A stretch of DNA of 32,327 nt from Oscillospiraceae bacterium (GTDB lineage: Bacteria > Bacillota > Clostridia > Oscillospirales > Ruminococcaceae): positions 1 through 32,327 of the forward strand of contig JAEDJV010000014.1 in NCBI GenBank assembly GCA_016296165.1. The letters run 5' to 3'. Below the pieces are notes generated by a model. It made no database searches and was not told the DNA's origin. It saw only the letters and a program-made list of their open reading frames with translations. The position numbers and the translations under genes were made by a program. How positions within the stretch are numbered: position 1 is the stretch's first letter; each line of letters begins with the position of its first letter. Positions 1 to 7,077 of the stretch are shown piece by piece.

Positions 1-513
1 GTTGTAAGGATACATATACTTGCAAATTCGGACAGTGAAGAAGATCAGGCGTTAAAACTAAGAGTACGGGACATAATACTTGAATCTACCGCTGGATGGA
101 CTGACGGATGCAGCAGCGCAGATGAGGCAGCGGATGTTTTTCAGTCAAGGATAGATGAGATAAACAGTATAGCTCAGGATTATGTATGCAGCGAAGGTTA
201 TGGGTATGAAACGCTTTCAGAAGTTGTTGATATGGATTTTGACGACAGGGTGTATGGGGACATAACCATGCCGCATGGTAACTATAAGGCTGTCAGAGTA
301 AAAATAGGCAGTGCAGAAGGCCATAACTGGTGGTGTGTTATGTATCCGCCGCTGTGTGTTCCGGCTGCCGGAGACCGGGTTGATATAGATGATTACAGTG
401 AATATTTTTCTGAAGGTGAGATAGATATAATGAAAAACTGCGGGAAATATAAAGTAAAACTAAGATGTGCTGAGATATACAATGATGTGAAAAAAATTCT
501 TAAGGATTTTTAG
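1..513 (+). CDS. spoIIR: Stage II sporulation protein R, 3' part (5' end outside window)
   Basis: The reading frame is open from the first base to the TAG at 511-513 and gives 170 residues. An internal ATG at 232 is not the real start, because recognisable family sequence lies upstream of it. Seen: the early segment RIHILANSDSEEDQALKLRV, then GNYKAVRVKIGSAEGHNWWC and VMYPPLC, which are the characteristic conserved blocks of SpoIIR. The N-terminal signal peptide lies beyond the window edge. Known for the family: SpoIIR is made in the forespore under sigma-F, is secreted into the intermembrane space and triggers SpoIIGA to process pro-sigma-E in the mother cell. Its presence suggests the organism has or recently had an endospore programme. 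No strong terminator follows. An 8-bp hairpin (528-535 with 545-552) lacks a clear T-run. Confidence 0.9.
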   Translation, partial: VVRIHILANSDSEEDQALKLRVRDIILESTAGWTDGCSSADEAADVFQSRIDEINSIAQDYVCSEGYGYETLSEVVDMDFDDRVYGDITMPHGNYKAVRVKIGSAEGHNWWCVMYPPLCVPAAGDRVDIDDYSEYFSEGEIDIMKNCGKYKVKLRCAEIYNDVKKILKDF

Positions 514-599
514 ATGAGTTGAATTTAAAATTTGTGCATTTTATACAAATTTCTTGTGTGATACCTGTCTTATTATCTGTTTCGGAAGAATATAATTTA

Positions 600-628
600 T
601 TGAGATATCTGAAAAAATATGATATACT
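600..628 (+). promoter_or_regulatory. Sigma-A-type promoter for the RND exporter
   Basis: TTGAGA at 600-605 and TATACT at 623-628 are separated by 17 bases, close to the vegetative consensus. They sit about 45 bases before the start codon at 674, in the 157-base gap after spoIIR. Confidence 0.6.
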
Positions 629-673
629 TAATAATGATTATAAATATAAAAATAATAAGAAAGGTGAATTGTG

Positions 674-3600
674 ATGTTCTCAAAAGAAAGTGTAAAAAAA
701 CCTTATACTGTTTTTGTATGCGTTATAATTGTTCTTGTAATGGGCATTGTAGCGTTTACCAGAATGGTACCGGATCTGTTTCCTAGTATAAATCTACCTT
801 ATGCTATTGTACTGACAACTTACATAGGCGCCAGTCCGGAAGAAGTTGAACAGACTGTAACAAGACCGATTGAACAGTCAGTTTCAACACTGAACAATAT
901 AAAAACAGTCACATCAACGTCAAGTGAAAACATGTCTCTTGTAATAATGGAATTTGATGACAGTGCAAATATGGATTCTGTTACGATTGATATGCGTGAA
1001 AAACTTGATGCGCTTACAGGAACGTGGAATGAAAAAATCGGAAATCCGATGATTATGAAACTTAATCCTGATATGATGCCTGTTATGGTTGCAGCTCTTA
1101 GTGTGGAGGGTATGACGGTTCAGGAAATTTCTGATTATGCAAACGATACGATAATTCCTGCACTTGAAAGTGTTGACGGTGTCGGAAGTACCTATGCTTC
1201 AGGCATTATAGAGGAAAGCATTAATGTTGTTATCCGTCAGGAAAAAATTGATAAGATAAACCAGAAACTTAAAGACAGCGTTTCTGACAAGCTTGATGAT
1301 GCCAGAGAGGAACTTGACAAGGCAAAGGATGAACTGACAACAAACAAGGCAGATCTTGAAGATGCTCTTAAAAAGTTTAATGATGGTATGATTCAGGGCG
1401 CTCAGGGAATAAGCGCTGCAAAGTTTGAAATATTAAAAAATGAAATCAAGCTTGCAAACGGCAAGGAAGAACTCTCTGCAAAGGAGAAGGAACTTCTTGA
1501 CGGTCTGGATGAAATCCGGAAAAATGAAGAAACTATGCAGTCAACTCTTGCTTCACTTGAAGAAGGGGAAAAGCAGATTACTGAAGGAATTGCACAGATA
1601 AATGCCGGCATTTCTGAGATAGACAAACAGCTTGAAAGTCTTCCGGGAATAAAGGCACAGCTGGAGGAAGGATATAACCAGCTTACTGCTCTTTCTGATA
1701 ATATAAATGCAGGTTACATCCCGGAAGAAATGGCAGCTGCAGCTATCGAACAGTTTGCAGCCCAGCTAGGGGTGGATCCGGCTTCTGTCCCTGACCTTTC
1801 TTCGCTTATTGCTGTCGTAAAATCAAAAATTGACGAAATAAATTCAGGTGTGGCAGCAGCCGGAGAAAAGAAGACAGAGCTTGAAAACAAACTTGCTGAA
1901 CTTGATGCCAAACTTGAAGAAGTAACAGGTGCCAAAACCCAGCTTGAAGCAGGTCTGAAGGAACTTGTATCTGCAAAGGAGCAGGCACTTGCGGGAAAAA
2001 CTGCACTTGAAGCTGCAAAATCACAAATTCTTACAGGCGAGGAACAGCTCAATAATGCCAAAAATGAATTAAATGAAAAAGAAGCAGAACTTGAACAGCA
2101 GAAAACTGAAAACGGCAAGAAGCTTAATGACGGTCTGGATGCAATAAACGAAGGCGAGAGCAAGATTAACGAACAGCTTGACAAGTGGGATGATAAAGTT
2201 TCAAATGCTCTGGATAACGCTGATGTAAGTAATACACTTACAGTTGATATGATTTCGAAAATCCTTCAGGCACAGAACTTCTCAATGCCTGCAGGGTATA
2301 TAACTGAAGATGACGGCGTGGAATATCTGGTTAAGATAGGCGATAAAATTAAAGACGCTGAGATACTTGAAAATCTTGTTCTTTTCGATCCTGGTATTGA
2401 CGGAATGGACCCTGTAAAGATTTCGGATGTAGCTGATGTATTTGTAATAGATAATTCTGACGAGGTATATGCAAGTGTTGACGGTGAAAAGGCTGTAATA
2501 CTTACATTTCAGAAGCAGAATAATTTTGCTACAGCCGAGGTTGCAGAAAGTCTCCAGGAAAAGTTTGAGGAAATATCAAAGGATGACACGAGAATTTCAT
2601 TTACGGAGCTTATGAATCAGGGAGATTATATCAATCTGATTGTTGATTCTGTTCTTAAAAATCTTCTCGAAGGTGCAGTATTTGCGATATTGATTCTGCT
2701 TGTTTTCCTCAAGGATATAAGACCTACATTTGTTATAGCATGTTCAATTCCGATAAGCCTTATATTTGCCATTGCACTTATGTATTTTTCAGGAATTTCG
2801 TTGAATATTATTTCACTCTCCGGTCTTGCAATAGGTGTCGGAATGCTTGTTGACAACTCGGTAGTTGTTATTGAAAATATATATCGTCTGAGAAACAAAG
2901 GCCATTCAGCAGTAAAATCATCAGTAAACGGTGCAAGACAGGTTGCCGGTGCGGTTACTTCTTCTACTCTTACTACAGTGTGTGTATTTGCGCCTATAGT
3001 ATTTGTAGAAGGTCTTACAAAAACTCTCTTTGTTGACATGGCACTTACAATTGCATTTTCACTTGGTGCCAGTCTCATTGTATCACTTACAGTAGTACCT
3101 GCGATGACATCAAGAATGCTTAAAAATGTTAAGGAAGTCAAAACACCGTTATTTGACAAGATAACCGGTTTTTATTCAAAAGCCATACTTCAGGTACTGA
3201 GATTTAAACCGGTAGCAATAATAGTTGTTGTTCTGGCATTGATTTTATCAGCATACGGAGCAGTTATGAAGGGCGTTTCATATATGCCTGACATGGACAG
3301 TACACAGATTACAGTAAATATTAAAATGCCGGATGAAGCCAAACTCGAGGATACAGTAAAGGTATCTGACGAGATTATGGAAAAAGTAAACGAAATAGAA
3401 GAAGTGGATACTGTTGGCGCAATGCTTGCAAGCGGAACTGCTGCTATGTTCGGCATGAGCACGGATGCAAGTACAACACAGGTTTCCATGTATGTTATTT
3501 TAAACGAAGATAAGAAACGTACAAGTCAGGAAATCGCAAAACAGATAAATGATATGTTTGCTGACTGCGACTATGAGGTAACCGCAAGCGGTTCAGATAT

Positions 3601-4786
3601 GGATATGTCTGCCCTTGGAGGATCAGGCGTCTCAATAAAGATTGAGGGAAATGACCTTGAAAAACTCCAGGAAACAGCAAAGAGAGCAGCAGAAAAACTT
3701 GCTGAGGTGGAAGGTGTAAGCGAAGTAAGTGACGGAATGGAAAATCCTTCGCCGGAGCTTAAGATTACTGTTGACAAAGAAAAGGCAATGCTCAATGGTC
3801 TTACAGTTGCGCAGATTTATGCAGAGATAGCACAGAATCTCTCAAACAAATCAACAGCAACATCAATTTCATCAGATGGCAAGGATTTTGACATTATAGT
3901 TGAAGACGGTGCTGACAGCGAGATAACAAGAGAAAGCATAAAGAATTATGAATTTACAGTTGCCGACAGAAACTCCGGTGAAGATATGTCATTTGGCGGA
4001 GATTCAGGTGACAGTAAGCCAAAGGAGAAGAAAGTTAAGCTTTCCGATATAGCTAAGATTGAAAATGCAGTTACACTTTCATCTATCTCACGTGAAAATC
4101 ACAAAAGATATATTACAGTAAGCGGAGAAATCGCTGACGGCTATAACGTAGGTCTTGTCAGCAACGATGCAGAAAAATTGTTTAAGGATTTTGAAGTTCC
4201 TGACGGATTGAAGATAAAGTTTGCGGGCGAAAACGAAACTATCATGGATGCGATGGAACAGCTTGGACTTATGCTTGTGCTTGCGATTGTACTTATTTAT
4301 CTCATCATGGTAGCACAGTTCCAGTCATTAAAATCACCTTTTATCATAATGTTTACCATGCCGCTTGCCTTTACAGGAGGATTCCTTGGACTTATTATTG
4401 CCGGAAAGGAAATAAGCGTAATAGGTATGTTAGGTTTTGTAATGCTCTCAGGTATTGTCGTAAACAATGGTATTGTTCTTGTTGACTATATCAATCAGCT
4501 CCGGCTCGAAGGTATGGAAAAGAAAGCTGCTATTGCAGAAGCAGGTGCTACGAGACTCAGACCAATTCTCATGACTGCAATTACAACTATACTCGGCCTT
4601 ATGATGATGGCAGTAGGCACCGGAATGGGTTCGGATATGGTTCAGCCTATCGCGATAGTAACAATCGGCGGTCTGGTTTATGCTACATTTACAACACTGT
4701 TTATTATTCCGGTTATTTACGATATATTTAACAGAAAAGAGATGAAGAAGATAGATAACTCTGAACTTGAGATTATCGACGACTGA
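674..4786 (+). CDS. RND-family efflux permease with a coiled-coil insertion
   Basis: An inner-membrane proton-driven exporter of the AcrB/SwrC type, about 1370 residues against roughly 1030-1060 for classical members. Seen: TM1 near residues 11-30; the start of the porter domain (FPSINLPYAIVLTTYIGASP); a long Lys/Glu/Leu-rich insertion from about 195 to 505; return to porter sequence (ISKILQAQNFSMPAGYI); a membrane block from about 655 with GMLVDNSVVVIENIYR; a second porter half; and the final membrane block with GIVVNNGIVLVDYIN. In AcrB the TM4 motif is Asp-Asp; here it reads Asp-Asn. The insertion forms two heptad-rich arms joined by a short Pro-containing segment near 343-377, so it probably folds as an antiparallel hairpin. 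The ATG at 674 is preferred over the GTG at 671 because AAGGTG at 661-666 is then 7 bases away. No adaptor gene lies beside it. The substrate is unknown. Confidence 0.9.
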   Translation: MFSKESVKKPYTVFVCVIIVLVMGIVAFTRMVPDLFPSINLPYAIVLTTYIGASPEEVEQTVTRPIEQSVSTLNNIKTVTSTSSENMSLVIMEFDDSANMDSVTIDMREKLDALTGTWNEKIGNPMIMKLNPDMMPVMVAALSVEGMTVQEISDYANDTIIPALESVDGVGSTYASGIIEESINVVIRQEKIDKINQKLKDSVSDKLDDAREELDKAKDELTTNKADLEDALKKFNDGMIQGAQGISAAKFEILKNEIKLANGKEELSAKEKELLDGLDEIRKNEETMQSTLASLEEGEKQITEGIAQINAGISEIDKQLESLPGIKAQLEEGYNQLTALSDNINAGYIPEEMAAAAIEQFAAQLGVDPASVPDLSSLIAVVKSKIDEINSGVAAAGEKKTELENKLAELDAKLEEVTGAKTQLEAGLKELVSAKEQALAGKTALEAAKSQILTGEEQLNNAKNELNEKEAELEQQKTENGKKLNDGLDAINEGESKINEQLDKWDDKVSNALDNADVSNTLTVDMISKILQAQNFSMPAGYITEDDGVEYLVKIGDKIKDAEILENLVLFDPGIDGMDPVKISDVADVFVIDNSDEVYASVDGEKAVILTFQKQNNFATAEVAESLQEKFEEISKDDTRISFTELMNQGDYINLIVDSVLKNLLEGAVFAILILLVFLKDIRPTFVIACSIPISLIFAIALMYFSGISLNIISLSGLAIGVGMLVDNSVVVIENIYRLRNKGHSAVKSSVNGARQVAGAVTSSTLTTVCVFAPIVFVEGLTKTLFVDMALTIAFSLGASLIVSLTVVPAMTSRMLKNVKEVKTPLFDKITGFYSKAILQVLRFKPVAIIVVVLALILSAYGAVMKGVSYMPDMDSTQITVNIKMPDEAKLEDTVKVSDEIMEKVNEIEEVDTVGAMLASGTAAMFGMSTDASTTQVSMYVILNEDKKRTSQEIAKQINDMFADCDYEVTASGSDMDMSALGGSGVSIKIEGNDLEKLQETAKRAAEKLAEVEGVSEVSDGMENPSPELKITVDKEKAMLNGLTVAQIYAEIAQNLSNKSTATSISSDGKDFDIIVEDGADSEITRESIKNYEFTVADRNSGEDMSFGGDSGDSKPKEKKVKLSDIAKIENAVTLSSISRENHKRYITVSGEIADGYNVGLVSNDAEKLFKDFEVPDGLKIKFAGENETIMDAMEQLGLMLVLAIVLIYLIMVAQFQSLKSPFIIMFTMPLAFTGGFLGLIIAGKEISVIGMLGFVMLSGIVVNNGIVLVDYINQLRLEGMEKKAAIAEAGATRLRPILMTAITTILGLMMMAVGTGMGSDMVQPIAIVTIGGLVYATFTTLFIIPVIYDIFNRKEMKKIDNSELEIIDD

Positions 4787-4807
4787 TAAAAATTTTTTCA
4801 GAATCTA

Positions 4808-4836
4808 TTGACAAACTTATTTTTATGATGTATAAT
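4808..4836 (+). promoter_or_regulatory. Sigma-A promoter of infC-rpmI-rplT
   Basis: TTGACA at 4808-4813 and TATAAT at 4831-4836 are separated by exactly 17 bases: both boxes match the consensus. Transcription would begin near 4843 and give a leader of about 145 bases before infC. Confidence 0.85.
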
Positions 4837-4842
4837 ATTTTA

Positions 4843-4960
4843 GGTAAAACAAAGCAGAACCTCAGTTCTCACCGGTTGGTCCTGTTATCGAACCGGTCAA
4901 TACTTAAAATGATTATTTTTAGTATGAGTACTGACGGTGTGTCTGTACTCATTTTTTTAT
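4843..4960 (+). promoter_or_regulatory. Structured leader of the infC operon, probable L20-type attenuator
   Basis: Three hairpins can be drawn in the leader. ACCGGTT (4871-4877) pairs perfectly with AACCGGT (4891-4897). ATACT near 4900-4904 pairs with AGTAT at 4921-4925, extended by A/T pairs. The last hairpin is an intrinsic terminator. In Bacillus the same operon is controlled by ribosomal protein L20, which binds its own leader and causes premature termination. Layout and gene order fit that scheme, but I cannot align this leader to the known L20-leader model, so the exact class is an inference. Confidence 0.6.
4924..4958 (+). terminator. Attenuator-like intrinsic terminator ahead of infC
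   Basis: ATGAGTAC (4924-4931) pairs with GTACTCAT (4945-4952), with GAC/GTC extending inside across a T-T mismatch. A run of seven T follows at 4952-4958. It lies between the operon promoter and the infC ribosome-binding site, so it can only stop transcripts that have not yet entered a gene, as expected for an attenuator. Confidence 0.75.
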
Positions 4961-4975
4961 TATATTTATAGTCTT

Positions 4976-4982
4976 GGAGGTG
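4976..4982 (+). promoter_or_regulatory. Ribosome-binding site that sets the infC start at ATT
   Basis: GGAGGTG at 4976-4982 is a near-perfect Shine-Dalgarno sequence. TTG (4974) and GTG (4980) overlap it and cannot be starts. Six bases downstream is ATT (4989-4991) followed by AGC, the placement expected for the rare AUU start of infC genes. Confidence 0.8.
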
Positions 4983-4988
4983 CTGACT

Positions 4989-5507
4989 ATTAGCAACAAG
5001 GAACTGCAGATAAACGAAGAAATTCGTGACAAAGAGCTTCGTGTCATTGGAAATGACGGAGAACAGCTTGGAATTCTCTCAGCCGCAGAGGCACTTAATA
5101 TTGCATTTGAAAGGAATCTTGATCTTGTCAAGATAGCTCCGCAGGCAACACCGCCTGTATGCAAGATAATGGATTACGGTAAGTACTGTTTTGAACAGGC
5201 TAAACGTGAAAAAGAAGCAAGAAAGAACCAGAAAGTTGTGGAAGTCAAGGAAATAAGAATGTTTTCAAACATTGATATTAATGACTTTAACACAAAGGTT
5301 AATCAGGCTTGCAAGTTTTTGAAGTCCGGCGATAAAGTCAAGGCTTCTGTCAGATTCCGTAAGAGAGCAATCGCTCATCCGGAGCTTGGAGGAGAACTGC
5401 TGGATCGTTTTAAGGAAGCTTGTCTGGAGGTTGGCGTTGTTGAAAAGCCGGCAAAGATGGAAGGACGTAGCCTGGTTATGTTCATTTCACCAAAGGCAAC
5501 TAAGTAA
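4989..5507 (+). CDS. infC: Translation initiation factor IF-3
   Basis: IF3 binds the 30S subunit, prevents premature 50S joining and proofreads the start codon and initiator tRNA. From ATT the protein is 172 residues, normal for the family. It begins (M)SNKELQINEEIRDKELRVIG and continues with GEQLGILSAAEAL, the IF3 signature region PPVCKIMDYGKYCFEQ, a basic Lys/Arg-rich linker, and the C-terminal domain with FLKSGDKVKASVRFRKRAI. Established for E. coli and Bacillus relatives: infC starts with AUU, which IF3 itself discriminates against, giving negative autoregulation. The ribosome-binding site at 4976-4982 forces the same choice here. It is the first gene of the infC-rpmI-rplT operon, 17 bases before rpmI. 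Confidence 0.95.
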   Translation: MSNKELQINEEIRDKELRVIGNDGEQLGILSAAEALNIAFERNLDLVKIAPQATPPVCKIMDYGKYCFEQAKREKEARKNQKVVEVKEIRMFSNIDINDFNTKVNQACKFLKSGDKVKASVRFRKRAIAHPELGGELLDRFKEACLEVGVVEKPAKMEGRSLVMFISPKATK

Positions 5508-5524
5508 TTAAGGAGGATATAAAG

Positions 5525-5728
5525 ATGGCTAAGGTAAAGGTTAAAACACATTCAGGTGCTAAGAAGCGTTTTAAGGTTACTGGCAGCGGTAAGGTAAAGT
5601 ACCAGAAGACAAACAGAAGACACAGATTAACTCAGAAGGCTACTAAGAGAAAGAGAGTTAACCGTGCTTCAGGTGTTGCTGATAAGACAAACATGAATGC
5701 TCTTAAGCAGTTAATGCCATACGCATAA
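5525..5728 (+). CDS. rpmI: 50S ribosomal protein L35
   Basis: A 67-residue, very basic protein beginning MAKVKVKTHSGAKKRFKVTG and containing the conserved segment YQKTNRRHRLTQKATKRKR, which identifies L35. AGGAGGA at 5512-5518 gives a well-spaced start at 5525. It sits between infC and rplT as in most bacteria and is probably translated from the same L20-controlled transcript. Confidence 0.97.
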   Translation: MAKVKVKTHSGAKKRFKVTGSGKVKYQKTNRRHRLTQKATKRKRVNRASGVADKTNMNALKQLMPYA

Positions 5729-5786
5729 TCAGAATTTTTTTGCAGATAGTTAATCAAGTTTAATCAATATTCGGAGGTAGAAAGAT

Positions 5787-6140
5787 ATGGCACGTGTTAA
5801 GGGTGCGATGATGACTCGTAAGAGAAGAAATAAAACTCTCAAGCTTGCTAAGGGCTACTGGGGCGCTAAGAGCAAACACTTCAAGATGGCTAAACAGGCT
5901 GTAATGAAGTCAGGCAACTATGCATATGTTGGACGTAAGCAGAAGAAGCGTAACTTCAGACAGCTCTGGATTACAAGAATCAGTGCTGCAGCTAAGATGA
6001 ACGGCATGAACTATTCAACATTCATGAACGGTCTTAAGAAGGCTGATATCACATTAAACAGAAAGATGCTCTCAGAAATCGCTATCAACGATCCTGCAGG
6101 CTTCACAGCAATTGTTGAAAAGGCAAAGGCTGCTCTTTAA
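5787..6140 (+). CDS. rplT: 50S ribosomal protein L20
   Basis: A 117-residue basic protein starting MARVKGAMMTRKRRNKTLKL, with KGYWGAKSKHFKMAKQAVMK and YVGRKQKKRNFRQLWITRI. These are hallmark L20 blocks and the length is normal. L20 is an early-assembly protein of the 50S subunit that binds 23S rRNA. In Firmicutes it also represses its own operon by binding the leader mRNA, which fits the structured leader upstream of infC. GGAGGT at 5773-5778 precedes the start. A strong terminator follows the stop codon. Confidence 0.97.
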   Translation: MARVKGAMMTRKRRNKTLKLAKGYWGAKSKHFKMAKQAVMKSGNYAYVGRKQKKRNFRQLWITRISAAAKMNGMNYSTFMNGLKKADITLNRKMLSEIAINDPAGFTAIVEKAKAAL

Positions 6141-6150
6141 TCAGTATATA

Positions 6151-6178
6151 ACACGCTCTAATACAGAGCGTGTTTTTG
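6151..6178 (+). terminator. Intrinsic terminator after rplT
   Basis: ACACGCTCT (6151-6159) pairs perfectly with AGAGCGTGT (6165-6173) around the loop AATAC, followed by a T-run. It lies 10 bases after the rplT stop and closes the infC operon. Confidence 0.9.
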
Positions 6179-6237
6179 TTAAGCGGAAAAAATTTATCCA
6201 AAAGTAAGAAAGAGGAGCTTTCTCTTTTTTACTGAGG

Positions 6238-7053
6238 ATGTTTTCTAAGAAAAGTGGTGTTTTTTTGTCTGTTATTACATCAAAGGATAATCCATCTGTT
6301 AAACTCTACATGAAACTTTCTTCATCAAAAAAAGAAAGAAAAAATTTGTCGATGTATGTACTTGAAGGATATCGTCTTATAACTGATGCTATAAAGGAAA
6401 ATTCATTGGTAAGACAGATTTTTTTTACTGAAGATGCATATGAAAAGTATTCTGGCAGTCTATCCCAGGTTGATTTGAAAGAAGTAAAAACACTAATTAT
6501 TTCAAATGAGCTTGGAATAAAAATTTCATGTACGGAAAAGCCTCAGGGGGTCTTTGCAATATGCAGTATTCCGCCTGAAAAAAATCTTAAAAGTTCACTT
6601 AAAAGCGATGGAAGATATGTGGTACTTCACCAGCTTCAGGATCCTGGCAATCTTGGAATGATTATCAGAACAGCAGATGCAGTAGGGATTGACGGAATCA
6701 TACTTTCCCAGTGCTGCGAACTGTACAGCCCTAAAGTAATTCGTTCAACAATGGGTTCGGCTTTTCGTATGAATATTTTCGACGGCTGCGATATTGATTC
6801 AGTTTTCTCATGTTTTAAAGAAAAAGGTATAAGCAGTTATGCCGCAGTTATAGACAAGGATGCAGAAGATTTGAGAACATGCAGTTTTAACGGAGGAAGT
6901 GCCGTTCTTATAGGAAATGAAGGAAACGGCTTGCCGGTTCAGGTGGCGGATAAGTGTACGCAGAAGGTTACTATAAAGATGACCGGACACATTAATTCAC
7001 TTAATGCAGCAATGGCGGCTGGTATAATAATGTGGGAAATGACTAACAAGTAA
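6238..7053 (+). CDS. SpoU/TrmH-family RNA 2'-O-methyltransferase
   Basis: A probable SAM-dependent ribose 2'-O-methyltransferase acting on rRNA or tRNA; the target nucleoside cannot be told from sequence. Seen: an N-terminal substrate-binding part (SKDNPSVKLYMKLSSSKKER, then YVLEGYRLI), then the knotted SpoU domain with motif 1 (DPGNLGMIIRTADAVG, about 133-148), motif 2 (GNEGNGLP, about 222) and motif 3 (SLNAAMAAGIIMWE, near the end). At 271 residues it has the usual two-domain length, like the YsgA-type proteins. The start is uncertain: the ATG at 6238 has no well-spaced ribosome-binding site, and the TTG at 6265 would still keep the conserved region. It may rely on readthrough of the rplT terminator, since no promoter is evident. 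Confidence 0.88.
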   Translation: MFSKKSGVFLSVITSKDNPSVKLYMKLSSSKKERKNLSMYVLEGYRLITDAIKENSLVRQIFFTEDAYEKYSGSLSQVDLKEVKTLIISNELGIKISCTEKPQGVFAICSIPPEKNLKSSLKSDGRYVVLHQLQDPGNLGMIIRTADAVGIDGIILSQCCELYSPKVIRSTMGSAFRMNIFDGCDIDSVFSCFKEKGISSYAAVIDKDAEDLRTCSFNGGSAVLIGNEGNGLPVQVADKCTQKVTIKMTGHINSLNAAMAAGIIMWEMTNK

Positions 7054-7077
7054 ATTTCCGTCAGGAGTTATGAGAAA

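Noticed and set aside
528..552. Possible terminator after spoIIR (AAATTTGT paired with ACAAATTT)
   Set aside because: The stem is weak and A/T-only apart from one G-C pair, and no T-run follows. It is not called as a terminator.
1714..2184. A 156-residue minus-strand open frame inside the RND gene, rich in Ser and Phe
   Set aside because: It is the antisense shadow of the coiled-coil-coding region. Its composition follows from the complementary codons, and it has no recognisable motif or independent ribosome-binding site.
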